Shown piece after piece: positions 42,547 to 50,392 of a DNA stretch of 57,265 bases. The position numbers and the translations under genes are program-made. The DNA is taken from contig JAHFSY010000029.1 of NCBI GenBank assembly GCA_023269615.1, positions 1 to 57,265 on the forward strand, given 5' to 3'. How positions within the stretch are numbered: the stretch's first letter is position 1; every line of letters starts with the position of its first letter. This stretch comes from Verrucomicrobiota bacterium (GTDB lineage Bacteria > Verrucomicrobiota > Verrucomicrobiia > JABWAM01). Under the pieces are notes generated by a model. The model saw only the letters and a list, made by a program, of their open reading frames with translations. It searched no databases and was not told the origin of the DNA.

Positions 42547-43320
42547 TCATGACGGGGCGAGGAGCCATGAACGGGTGGCTTCGTACACCGTGGCGATTTG
42601 GGCGCCAAATCCGTGATCGGCCCCTGCAATGGTTCGGAATGCAACACCTTTGTTTCGCTTGCAGTAGTCCATCGCGTCCGCGTGCGGCACAAGATGATCC
42701 TGATCCCCGTGAAGGACCAGGAGCGGGACCGCCTTTGGCCAGATGGTTTCCTGCGGGCGCAGATGCAGCATTTCCATGGTCATGCGCGGGCCGATGGTGA
42801 ATGAAGTCTGCGGGATCGGGGTGCCCTCACGACACGCCAGTTCATCCGTCCGGGCCTGGTTGAAGAAGGTCTTTCCCCAAGGGACGGTGGAGTGGATGAA
42901 TGTGTGGTCGTAATCCACGACCGGGTTCCAGAAGGCAACACGGGCGAAACAGCCCAGATCGAAACGCGCCGCGCAGAGAAGGGTGATGCTGCATCCAAAA
43001 CTGGCGGTGACGTGGTAAAGCTGCCTGTACTTCTTCTGCGCCCGCGCCCATTGGAGCACCGCCATGAAGTCGAGAATCTCCCCCGCGATCGTCACGTCCC
43101 GCGAGGACATCCGCGAATCGCCATGGCCGCGAAAATCAAAACGGATGCTGTCAAATCCAGGCGAGAGAAATTCGTCCACAAACCGCGTGTAAATTCCGCC
43201 CTCGTCCTTGTTGCTGGTGATCCCATGCGAAAGGATCACCAGCCGGTCCGAGCCGTGGGTGACATGGGTCGCTGGGACCTCGTTTTGATCGGCGGCGCGG
43301 AGGATTAGGTTGGAGGCCAT
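42547..43320 (-). CDS. Alpha/beta hydrolase
   Basis: The 257-residue protein starts at the ATG at 43320. The fold is shown by LVILSHGITSNKDEGG (oxyanion HG), SIRFDFRGHGDS, the nucleophile elbow HVTASFGCSITL (serine in A-S-F-G rather than the usual G-x-S-x-G), LLVLHGDQDHLVPHADA (acid Asp) and GADHGFG (catalytic His). The elbow variant is unusual but keeps Ser and the small residues around it. Probably a cytoplasmic esterase or peptidase-like hydrolase. It follows the prepilin-like gene by 23 bp on the same strand. Confidence 0.85.
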   Translation of the reverse strand: MASNLILRAADQNEVPATHVTHGSDRLVILSHGITSNKDEGGIYTRFVDEFLSPGFDSIRFDFRGHGDSRMSSRDVTIAGEILDFMAVLQWARAQKKYRQLYHVTASFGCSITLLCAARFDLGCFARVAFWNPVVDYDHTFIHSTVPWGKTFFNQARTDELACREGTPIPQTSFTIGPRMTMEMLHLRPQETIWPKAVPLLVLHGDQDHLVPHADAMDYCKRNKGVAFRTIAGADHGFGAQIATVYEATRSWLLAPS

Positions 43321-43343
43321 GAAATTGGGATTCCCGTTGGGAT

Positions 43344-44087
43344 TCAGGGTCCCCAAATGGTCCATGGACTGGCATAAGTCCAGTCGGATTCGGAATCTTC
43401 TTTCCACCACCCTGACTTGGTTGCTGAATCGTTCTTCTTCCCGGTCATGACCTGGGCATGACCATCCACAAACATAAAATTCAGCATCCCGCCTTTGTGC
43501 CGCGGAAACGGGACTCCGGTATCACCGGTGCTGAAAGCCGTTTGATCAAAGACAATGGGCCCGTAGTCCGCGATCGATGACCAGCATTCAGCGATGAGGA
43601 AGGTGGTGGTGGGCCGTTTGACCTCACGCAACGCGCGAGGAGGTATGCCCGGCCCCGCTCCCCCGCTGCTCCAGGTCCATAATTGCTCGATAAAGGCGTC
43701 ATTGACTCCATACGGCACCGCATCCCACTCGAGGTCGGTGGCACGCAACGACGGACACGCCTTGCTGCGTTCCCCCGAGTATATTCTCCGGACCAGGTCA
43801 TCCTTGCGACCAAGATAAGCCTGAACCGCAACGTCCCAGTTTGTTCCCGTATGAATCCAGTCGATATACTCATTATTGTCCCCCGACAACATGAAGAGCC
43901 CAAGGCCGACCTGTCTCAAGTGGTTCAGGCATGCGGTCCGGTTTGCGGTTTCTTTTGCCCTTTTCAGCCCGGGCAGCAGCAAGGCCATCAAAATCGAGAT
44001 GATGGCAAGCACGACAAGCAGCTCAACCAGCGTAAATGAGGGCAGTCCGGAAAACCCGGGGCGCTGCATGGGTTGCTCAGCCTTCAT
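43344..44087 (-). CDS. Prepilin-type N-terminal cleavage/methylation protein with H-x9-DG motif
   Basis: The protein has 247 residues. The type IV pilin-like signal is [20 protein letters not shown], with the cleavage-site residues before FTLVE and a following hydrophobic helix ([15 protein letters not shown]). The C-terminal part has the H-x9-DG motif in [16 protein letters not shown], a mark of the pseudopilin-like family hugely expanded in Verrucomicrobiota, Planctomycetota and Lentisphaerota. Note that the residue before F is S rather than the usual G. The start at 44087 puts the helix 15-20 residues from the N-terminus. A putative operator lies 43 bp upstream. Confidence 0.88.
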   Translation of the reverse strand: MKAEQPMQRPGFSGLPSFTLVELLVVLAIISILMALLLPGLKRAKETANRTACLNHLRQVGLGLFMLSGDNNEYIDWIHTGTNWDVAVQAYLGRKDDLVRRIYSGERSKACPSLRATDLEWDAVPYGVNDAFIEQLWTWSSGGAGPGIPPRALREVKRPTTTFLIAECWSSIADYGPIVFDQTAFSTGDTGVPFPRHKGGMLNFMFVDGHAQVMTGKKNDSATKSGWWKEDSESDWTYASPWTIWGP

Positions 44088-44129
44088 GCGGGTGGGGGGT
44101 GGGAGGGGAATCCTCGGTTCATGGTGCGT

Positions 44130-44142
44130 TGAAATGGTTTCA
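44130..44142. promoter_or_regulatory. Possible operator upstream of the prepilin-like gene
   Basis: TGAAATGGTTTCA is a perfect dyad with 5-bp arms, flanked by further partial symmetry (GCG to the left, CGC to the right). It lies between the AraR-like regulator gene and the prepilin-like gene, 43 bp before the latter's ATG. The TGAAA/TTTCA pattern fits LacI-type operators, but a GntR-type head like this one may prefer other sites, so this is only a candidate. Confidence 0.3.
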
Positions 44143-44212
44143 CACGCAAGATCACCCGGCACCGTCGGAAGGACAATCTACAAAAACTGGGTTAAAAAAT
44201 CGCCCAGATGGT

Positions 44213-45307
44213 TTATGGGGTCGCGGGGACGGCTTCCAGGGGGAGTTTTTTTTGGATGCGGGGCAGGGTGCCGGTTTCAAAAAATCGCACCGCCGCGTCC
44301 GCATAATGCTTCACCGTCGCTTTCAGGGGAAAGGGATAGTGAACCAGCTTGGGGCACACATGGATGGAGTTTGGAGGAGTGTTGAGCGCGATGAGTTCCA
44401 CATCGCGGTGGATCTCGATGTTCCGCTCCATCAGGGCTGTCATGACCATGGTGACGGAAACCGGCTGGCATACGAGGACACCTTGCCGGGCTTTTACGCG
44501 GGCGGCAAAATGCCGGGCGGATGAACGCATGGCATCCGGGTCAAGTTCGAAGCGAAGGGTTTCCGCAAGGACGGGTTGGTGCGGCCAATCGGCGCAGGTT
44601 TTGTGAAACGCACTGATGATTTGCAAGACTCCGGGAGGTGTTCCCTTGTCAATGATCAGGCTGATTTTGGAAAAGCCGCGACGCAGCAGGGATTGAGCGG
44701 CATGACGAATGGCGCTTTCATCATCCAGGGTGACATAGGAAAGTGGGGAGCCCGGGGACGGATGACCGCAGACCAGGACGTTGCCCTTCATGTGGGCGAA
44801 ATAGCGGTGATGCGCGGCGGGCAAAGAGGACAGAAGCAGCATTTCGTGAGAGGGCAACGGTTCCCGTCCAATGGCCTTCAATCGGGCATGTGTGCATCGT
44901 TCAAGGCTCAATTCAATCCCCTTGGAATGGAGGAGCTCCACCAGGGGCGGAAGTTCAAAGAAAGATGATTCTGAATACTCCCGCCCGTAGTAAAGATAGC
45001 GCACCATGGGGTGGAAATGGCCATCGGGACTGGACGCGGATCGTTGCTGTGAACGGAGACGGATCGCCTTGCCCCTCGACTTCGCTCGGGACGCGGCACG
45101 AGCCAGTCGGATGGACTTGCGTGGATGAATGATCAGCAAGCCTTCCCTCCGCAGCATCCTGAGGGCAATTTTCAGGCTGGTGTGGCTGACGCCCAGGGTT
45201 TTGCACCAGGTTCGTGTGCCGGGCAAGGGGTCGGTGAGTTCGTTTCTCGTAATGCAACTGCGAAGGTAATCGGCAAGTTGCTCGGATCGAGAACGCAAGA
45301 AGTTCAT
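44213..45307 (-). CDS. AraR-like regulator: GntR HTH with LacI-type sensor domain
   Basis: The protein has 364 residues. Residues 1-70 are a winged helix of the GntR type: SEQLADYLRSCITRNELTDP, LPGTRTWCKTLGVSHTSLKI and ALRMLRREGLLII. After a basic linker, residues about 110-355 have the periplasmic-binding-protein fold of LacI-type sensors, with GNVLVCGHPSPGSPLSYVTL and DDESAIRHAAQSLLRRGF. This domain order is that of B. subtilis AraR, which senses a sugar. It sits 17 bp downstream of the PL26-like gene, so it likely controls that gene and responds to a plant or algal sugar. Confidence 0.85.
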   Translation of the reverse strand: MNFLRSRSEQLADYLRSCITRNELTDPLPGTRTWCKTLGVSHTSLKIALRMLRREGLLIIHPRKSIRLARAASRAKSRGKAIRLRSQQRSASSPDGHFHPMVRYLYYGREYSESSFFELPPLVELLHSKGIELSLERCTHARLKAIGREPLPSHEMLLLSSLPAAHHRYFAHMKGNVLVCGHPSPGSPLSYVTLDDESAIRHAAQSLLRRGFSKISLIIDKGTPPGVLQIISAFHKTCADWPHQPVLAETLRFELDPDAMRSSARHFAARVKARQGVLVCQPVSVTMVMTALMERNIEIHRDVELIALNTPPNSIHVCPKLVHYPFPLKATVKHYADAAVRFFETGTLPRIQKKLPLEAVPATP

Positions 45308-45324
45308 GGGGCGGATGGTCGCAC

Positions 45325-47622
45325 TCACCACACCAGCGTGCAGCGATCATCGTCAATCATCCCGAATTCATCCGCGAGCTGCAGGTAAAAAATAAAATGA
45401 CGATAGCCCATTGCGATGAATCCCTGGGTCTGGTTCAGCGGCTGGGGACATCCAGCGAGGACGAGGCGCAGGCCATTCTTCCCAAGCTCCACGTACCGGC
45501 GGTCGCCCGTGAGCTGGTACCACCGCGCCAGCACCGTGAGGTCCGCCCACTTGATCTGCCAGTTGCGGAAATGCACGTAGCCCCAGCTGCCCGGATCGCT
45601 CAACTTCTCCACCGAGCTCTTCGTGATGTTTTTCCACAGCTCGAGCACCTTCGCGTCGCCCGTCGCCGCGTACATGTCCCACACGCCGTTGAACGTCATC
45701 TCCTTCATGAGGCCGCTGTAAATTCCGGAGCCCGGGGGATCTTCCCACGCCATGTCACCGTGCTTTTTACAGGCCGCGCTCATGTTCCCGATGATGCGCA
45801 TTCCCGCGTCGCGATATTTCTCCTCTCCGGTCACCTCGTACAAGGCCGCCATCGAGAGCAACGGCCATGCGCTTTCCCGCCCCGAAAATGTCAGCGCATC
45901 CTGGCGGGGCCCTGTGATCCACCATATGAGACAGTCGCCAATCCGTTTCGAAATCCGCAACGCCTCCTCGTCTCCCGTCGCCAGGTAAAAATAAAGAAGC
46001 CCCTGGCACCACTGGTGGCTCGGATACGTCTCGCCGTCGGTGTGATTGGTCGAGTGCGGGCAGCACGCGCCATCCCTCGCTGGATCGGGCGAGTAATCAA
46101 TGTAATCAATGTCCATCAGGTGCCGCGCCATGTTCAGCCCGCCATAAGCCCTTCCTGTCCGCCACGCGTCCAGCATGCAGGCGTGGAGGTAGTCCTCCTC
46201 GTTGTTGATACATTGATGGATGCCAAGCTCGATGCTCCGCCCCCGCGCGCCGATCTCGTCGCCAAAATTCCTCCAGCCATGGGACTTCGGCCAGTCGTAC
46301 GCCTGGGGCGCACTCAGCAGCATGTCGATCTTCGACTCGAGCATCGGATACTTGTTGCGCTGGGGCACCAGCGTGTGATGCACGTCCGCAAACCGCGCCA
46401 GGCGACGCATCTCGTGCGGCACGGCCATGACGCCGGGATGGGAAAGGTTGTCGCTTTCATGAATGAGATTGAACGCGCCAAGCGAATCATCATGAACATT
46501 GAAAAGCACATCGCGTGTCTTGCCCATGCCCTCGCCCAGATGCATCGGCTCGGGCGATTCGGGATAGAAATCAATCGCGAAACGGTTGCGGTCCGAACTC
46601 AGGCGCAGGGGCCCCTCGTGGTCGGGCTGGGCCATGGCGAACTTGAAGAGCATGCCGCCCGCGCCGGGCTCATGAAGATCAATCAATGGCGAGCACGACC
46701 CATGGCTCCCGATGTTGAGGCTGTGCTTCATGGAATAGCAAATCTGGTCGGGGTCCTCGCGCAGGCTCGCCTTGTTGCGAATGAGTGTCTGGTACACCCC
46801 GGTGTCGAGGTCCACGTTCTCCGGAATTTCCACGATCGCCTGGATCGTGTTCAACGTGCGGTCGCCCTGCAGGATGCGGCGGATCGCTCTCTCATTCACC
46901 CGAAGCCCACCCTCGAGCCAGAGACGGCGGATGTCCCGCCCCTCGCGCCCATCGTGGCGGTTGCGCACCGTGTGCTGCATCAGGACCTGCGCCCCGCCCG
47001 CCGTGAAATGCAGCCGCATCTTGTAACTCATGAACCGCCCCAGCGGGTTGCGATAATCGCCCTCGATCAGCACAATGACGCGATAAATCCCACGCTCCTC
47101 GACGGAAATGTGATAATTGCCGGCCGACGCGCGAAAAATCTGTCCCAGCATGTCCGTCACGCAAAGGTCGGATTCCACCCCGCCCACCCATTCGCGTCCG
47201 TTGAAATGAATTTCCTCGGCAAACGAAAACCGCTTCTTCGAAAACTTCCAGCGCAACCGTCCCGTGTCCACCTCAAGGGACGCAGTGTCCTCGCGGATGG
47301 CAATGACGGCGGAAGGTTTGGCGGATTTTGAAGAGGAACCCTCGCGGCGTTTCAGGTGATACGCGCGATTCGTGCGGGGAGGGATGACGGCTTCCGAGTA
47401 ATCCATGAGTGCGAACCGGGCCGTCCCATCCTTCCAGCGGGAAAGGACGCGCCATTGGGCGCCGAGGTCGAGCCCCTTTTCGTCGAGGAGAACAAGATCC
47501 GACGAAGGATCACGCACCGATCCCTGGGGCAGGGGAACACTGCAACGGAGGGGAATTCCGCGCAGGGGAAACTCCCAAGGGTTGCCGAGTTGAAATGAAA
47601 CATTGAGCGCAGGATCAGGCAT
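45325..47622 (-). CDS. Exo-rhamnogalacturonan lyase-like / YetA-like protein
   Basis: The 765-residue protein has no signal peptide. The N-terminal part (about 1-90: VSFQLGNPWEFPLRGIPLRC, SVPLPQGSV, WRVLSRWKDGTARFALMDY) matches the RIFT-barrel domain of YetA/PcRGLX-type (PL26) proteins. The middle is a beta-rich domain and the C-terminal part (about 380-740) an (alpha/alpha) barrel with CPHSTNHTDGETYPSHQWCQ, GLLYFYLATGDEEAL and FSGRESAWPLLSMAALYEVT. In PL26, enzymes release unsaturated galacturonosyl-rhamnose from the chain end. Catalytic residues are not assigned here. The downstream AraR-like regulator supports a sugar-use role. Confidence 0.72.
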   Translation of the reverse strand: MPDPALNVSFQLGNPWEFPLRGIPLRCSVPLPQGSVRDPSSDLVLLDEKGLDLGAQWRVLSRWKDGTARFALMDYSEAVIPPRTNRAYHLKRREGSSSKSAKPSAVIAIREDTASLEVDTGRLRWKFSKKRFSFAEEIHFNGREWVGGVESDLCVTDMLGQIFRASAGNYHISVEERGIYRVIVLIEGDYRNPLGRFMSYKMRLHFTAGGAQVLMQHTVRNRHDGREGRDIRRLWLEGGLRVNERAIRRILQGDRTLNTIQAIVEIPENVDLDTGVYQTLIRNKASLREDPDQICYSMKHSLNIGSHGSCSPLIDLHEPGAGGMLFKFAMAQPDHEGPLRLSSDRNRFAIDFYPESPEPMHLGEGMGKTRDVLFNVHDDSLGAFNLIHESDNLSHPGVMAVPHEMRRLARFADVHHTLVPQRNKYPMLESKIDMLLSAPQAYDWPKSHGWRNFGDEIGARGRSIELGIHQCINNEEDYLHACMLDAWRTGRAYGGLNMARHLMDIDYIDYSPDPARDGACCPHSTNHTDGETYPSHQWCQGLLYFYLATGDEEALRISKRIGDCLIWWITGPRQDALTFSGRESAWPLLSMAALYEVTGEEKYRDAGMRIIGNMSAACKKHGDMAWEDPPGSGIYSGLMKEMTFNGVWDMYAATGDAKVLELWKNITKSSVEKLSDPGSWGYVHFRNWQIKWADLTVLARWYQLTGDRRYVELGKNGLRLVLAGCPQPLNQTQGFIAMGYRHFIFYLQLADEFGMIDDDRCTLVW

Positions 47623-47815
47623 GGCCAGGAAATTTCAACGAGTAGAATCCTGCCATGCAAAATTGCAATCATTATTGTCAGTAAAAACGGAGGGACACGC
47701 TGCCTCCTACGCCGAAGCAGCACTGGCTGCGAAGGCCGAGCCGTCGTGTCCACCCACGTTACGAATGGTATTCGGGCAAAGGTTTTTTCGAGAGAACCCC
47801 TTCCCGCAGCCCCGA

Positions 47816-47976
47816 TTTTCTCCGCAGATTAACGCAGACGGACGCAGATTTCCAGAGAGTCTCGCGCAAAGACGCAAAGCCGCAAAGGCAGAATTTTCAC
47901 GCCGCGCCACGCGCGGCGTGAAAAGGCTTCAGTTTCTGAAAATCTGCGTCCTTCAGCGTTAATTTGCGGAGAAAAA
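47816..47976. repeat. Composite palindromic element, copy 2 (most complete)
   Basis: The left outer arm TCTCCGCAGATTAACGCAGA and CGGACGCAGATTTCC is followed by the inner arm TCTCGCGCAAAGACGCAAAG. A perfect core hairpin at 47894-47924 has arms TTTTCACGCCGCGC around CAC. The right outer arm is GAAAATCTGCGTCCTTCAGC then GTTAATTTGCGGAGAAA. The inner right arm is missing here. The 476-bp space between two divergent genes otherwise contains only the heptad array and the regulator's promoter region. Confidence 0.8.
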
Positions 47977-48001
47977 TCCGCGGGTCCCGTCTGCTCTGTT
48001 G

Positions 48002-48036
48002 AAAGTTCAAAGTTCGGCGTTCGATGTTGGACGTTC
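48002..48036 (+). repeat. Degenerate heptad array (NNNGTTC) upstream of the YtrA-like gene
   Basis: Five consecutive heptads read AAAGTTC, AAAGTTC, GGCGTTC, GATGTTG and GACGTTC. The GTTC part is kept while the first three bases vary. The orientation relative to the downstream gene is the same as for the array at 28434-28461. It lies 22 bp before the TTGACA box. Confidence 0.6.
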
Positions 48037-48057
48037 CTCAGGATCTCCCTTTCCCGC

Positions 48058-48092
48058 TTGACAGCATGCTGCATGTGTATTAGTGAAATACA
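48058..48092 (+). promoter_or_regulatory. Promoter -35 box and operator dyad of the YtrA-like regulator
   Basis: TTGACA at 48058-48063 is a perfect -35 box. TGTATT at 48076-48081 and AATACA at 48087-48092 form a perfect dyad with 5 bp between, which overlaps the expected -10 region and ends 6 nt before the ATG. YtrA-subfamily GntR regulators typically bind such TGTATT/AATACA-like palindromes and repress their own operon, so autoregulation is likely. The exact -10 box is unclear. Confidence 0.6.
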
Positions 48093-48098
48093 TCACTC

Positions 48099-48482
48099 AT
48101 GTTCCTCTACATCAATCCGAACAACGGTGTTCCCATCTACCGGCAGATGTTCCAGCAATTGCGCGAGCGGATTGTGAGCGGGCAGCTTGCTTCGGATGAA
48201 AAGCTGCCCTCGGCGCGGGATCTCTCGGAGGAACTCAAGGTCAACTTTCTCACCGTCGCCAAGGTGTACCAATTCCTGGAGCGCGAGGGGCTGGTCGAGT
48301 TCCGACGCGGACTCGGGACGTTTGTCAGTGCGCGCCAGGAAATCCGTTCCCGCACGGAAAAACGCAAGCTCGTCGGCCCCGCCGTGGAACAGCTCGTGGC
48401 CGAGGCGCAGCACCTCCAGCTCGATGAGGCCGAAATCCAGCAGATGATCCGCGAACAATTCAAAAAAAGGCAGAAGCCATGA
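48099..48482 (+). CDS. GntR family regulator, YtrA subfamily
   Basis: The protein has 127 residues. A winged helix covers residues about 8-78: GVPIYRQMFQQLRERIVSGQ, LASDEKLPSARDLSEELKVN, FLTVAKVYQFLEREGLVEFR and RGLGTFVSA. A short C-terminal helical tail (about 90-127) is the dimerisation region of the YtrA type, which lacks a ligand-binding domain. The stop overlaps the ABC ATPase start (ATGA). It likely represses the three-gene operon through the dyad just upstream. Confidence 0.92.
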   Translation: MFLYINPNNGVPIYRQMFQQLRERIVSGQLASDEKLPSARDLSEELKVNFLTVAKVYQFLEREGLVEFRRGLGTFVSARQEIRSRTEKRKLVGPAVEQLVAEAQHLQLDEAEIQQMIREQFKKRQKP

Positions 48483-49363
48483 ATTCACTCATGATCGAAA
48501 CACGCAACGTCAACCGAATGTTCGGTTGCACGTACGCCGTCCAGAATCTCAACCTGCAGGTCCGACGGGGAAGCATCTACGGCTTTCTCGGACGAAACGG
48601 CGCCGGTAAAACCACGACAATCAAGATGCTCGCCGGCCTGATCTGGCCGGATGACGGCGAAATTGAGGTGTGCGGAGTGTCACCCAGGAACTTCACAGCC
48701 GAGCATCGCCAGAAAATCGGCTACGTCTCGGAGAAACAGATGCTGCCGCCATCCATGCGGGTGGGAAAGCTCATCGAGTTTTGCTCCAAGCTGTACCGGG
48801 ATTGGGATGGGCGGCTCGTGGATCGGATCGTCAACCAATTCAGGCTGCCCCTGGACAAAAAGGTCAAAATCCTCTCACTCGGCGGCACGCGCCAGTTGAG
48901 CATCCTGCTCGCGCTGGCACAAAAGCCCGATCTCCTGCTGCTGGATGAACCGGCGGGCGGACTCGACGTGGTGGCCCGTCGTGAGTTTCTCGACCAGATT
49001 TTGGATCTGATTCGCGAGGATGGAAAAACGGTTTTCTTTTCATCCCACCTTCTCGGCGACGTCGAGCGGGTGGCGGATGAAATCGGGATCATGGACCAGG
49101 GAAAACTCAAAATCAGCGAGCCGCTGGACCGCCTGAAGGAAACCGTCAAGCAGGTGCGATTCCATGGATTTGCGAATGGATGCGAAACCTTCGAACTCCC
49201 GCACACCTTCCGTGTGAAGAAGGACGGAGGCGAAGTCCTGGCCACGCTTCGGGTGGAGGATGAAAACACCCTGCGTCAGCTCGCCGCAAAATATCACTGC
49301 CAGTACGAAATCCGCCCGCTGAGCCTGGAGGATATCTTTGTGGAAATCGTCCGTGAATCTTAA
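48479..49363 (+). CDS. ABC transporter ATP-binding protein (YtrB-like)
   Basis: The protein has 294 residues. The Walker A motif is FLGRNGAGKTTTIKML, the Q-loop region is IGYVSEKQMLP, the signature motif is degenerate (ILSLGGTRQLSILLALA instead of LSGGQ), and Walker B is PDLLLLDEPAGGLD, followed by the H-loop FFSSHLLGDVERVADE. The C-terminal about 75 residues form the extra domain found in export-type ATPases. The small SMR-like GLD after Walker B is normal for this class. It is coupled to the GntR gene and followed after 13 bp by a permease. The substrate is unknown; YtrA-type operons respond to cell-wall stress or act in export. Confidence 0.92.
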   Translation: MNSLMIETRNVNRMFGCTYAVQNLNLQVRRGSIYGFLGRNGAGKTTTIKMLAGLIWPDDGEIEVCGVSPRNFTAEHRQKIGYVSEKQMLPPSMRVGKLIEFCSKLYRDWDGRLVDRIVNQFRLPLDKKVKILSLGGTRQLSILLALAQKPDLLLLDEPAGGLDVVARREFLDQILDLIREDGKTVFFSSHLLGDVERVADEIGIMDQGKLKISEPLDRLKETVKQVRFHGFANGCETFELPHTFRVKKDGGEVLATLRVEDENTLRQLAAKYHCQYEIRPLSLEDIFVEIVRES

Positions 49364-49376
49364 CTGGAAAATAGAA

Positions 49377-50183
49377 ATGAAAACACCATCTCAATTCTTG
49401 ACGGTCCTGAAAAAGGAAATCTTTGCTTCGCCTCAACAGTGGATGCTTTTTTTGGCATTTCTGTATCTTGTTGGCTTCGATGTTTACTTCAACAGACTCG
49501 GCATAAATTTTTTGTACGATTCGATTGGAGGAATGTTGCCTTTTTTTATAGTCTTGGTTGGGTGCTCGTTACTAACCCCAGGGCTTTGGGGTGGTACCAA
49601 ATGGCCGGCCGATGACCGTGAACTCATGCTGACCCGGGCCATTGAACGATCCACATATTTTCGCGTCAAGAGCGCGATCTATTTTGCCGCCATCCTCATT
49701 CCTTTGGCGGTTATCCTTGGGATGGCGCTTTATCATCCCAAAGGCGTCATCGAGTATGTGGATTCAAATAAAATGATTGTCGGAATCTCCCAGGAGAAAT
49801 TTCTGGAACTTTTCCCGGGAAGCCTTTTGGAACCCATGGAGAGCAACGGCCATGCAAATCAAATGGTGGTTCCCAATGGCAAATTGCTCCTCGCGGAATG
49901 GAAAATTTGGAAGGCCGTCGTCATGCTCGTGTTCGCTCAAGGCGTTCTGATCTGGCTGGCAAAGAAAAATCCCAGGCAGGAAATCCTATGGGTATTCGTT
50001 GGATTGTATATGCTTTGGGTCTTCGCGCCGGGGATCTCCTATGAGGAAAGTCAGTTTATGAATGAACAGGCTTTCCTGTTTTTCATCGCCCACAAGATCA
50101 GCCTTTTCATCGGACTGCTGGTGCTTGGCGTCATCCTCCAACCCTGGTGCGAGCGGCGGTTTAAAACGATCGAAGTCCTGTGA
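49377..50183 (+). CDS. ABC transporter permease protein
   Basis: The 268-residue inner membrane protein has about six helices (about 22-40, 50-72, 100-122, 182-198, 205-224 and 235-258) and a long extracytoplasmic or cytoplasmic loop between helices three and four (about 125-180). There is no strong family signature beyond KKEIFASPQQWMLFLAFLYL at the N-terminus. Starting at the ATG at 49377 gives a normal spacing of 13 bp to the ATPase gene. Its base composition is less GC-rich than the neighbouring genes. It is likely the membrane partner of the upstream ATPase. Confidence 0.78.
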   Translation: MKTPSQFLTVLKKEIFASPQQWMLFLAFLYLVGFDVYFNRLGINFLYDSIGGMLPFFIVLVGCSLLTPGLWGGTKWPADDRELMLTRAIERSTYFRVKSAIYFAAILIPLAVILGMALYHPKGVIEYVDSNKMIVGISQEKFLELFPGSLLEPMESNGHANQMVVPNGKLLLAEWKIWKAVVMLVFAQGVLIWLAKKNPRQEILWVFVGLYMLWVFAPGISYEESQFMNEQAFLFFIAHKISLFIGLLVLGVILQPWCERRFKTIEVL

Positions 50184-50200
50184 CCCGCTACGATCCCGAA

Positions 50201-50383
50201 TTTCTCCGCAGATTAACGCAGAGGCACGCAGATTTTCAGAAAATGAAGCCTTTTCACGCCGCGCGACGCGCGGCGTGAAAACTCTGTCTTTGCGCCTTCG
50301 CGTCTTTGCGTGAGACGTTCCGGAAACCTGTCCCGCTGCAGCGGTGATCTGCGTCCGTCTGCGTTAATCTGCGGAGAAAAATC
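50201..50383. repeat. Composite palindromic element, copy 3 (complete on both sides)
   Basis: The left outer arm is TTTCTCCGCAGATTAACGCA continued by GAGGCACGCAGATTTTC. The core hairpin at 50251-50281 has arms TTTTCACGCCGCGC around GAC. The inner right arm is TTTGCGCCTTCGCGTCTTTG and the outer right arm is GATCTGCGTCCGTCTGCGTT continued by AATCTGCGGAGAAA. It fills the space between convergent genes, 17 bp after one stop and 9 bp before the other. Confidence 0.85.
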
Positions 50384-50392
50384 CGCTGCAAC

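Noticed and set aside
45397..47331. Long plus-strand open frame opposite the PL26-like gene
   Set aside because: No recognisable motif, and the opposite strand encodes a family protein over its full length.
48078..48083. TATTAG as the -10 box of the YtrA-like operon
   Set aside because: Spacing to TTGACA would be only 14 bp; the position of the -10 box was left open.
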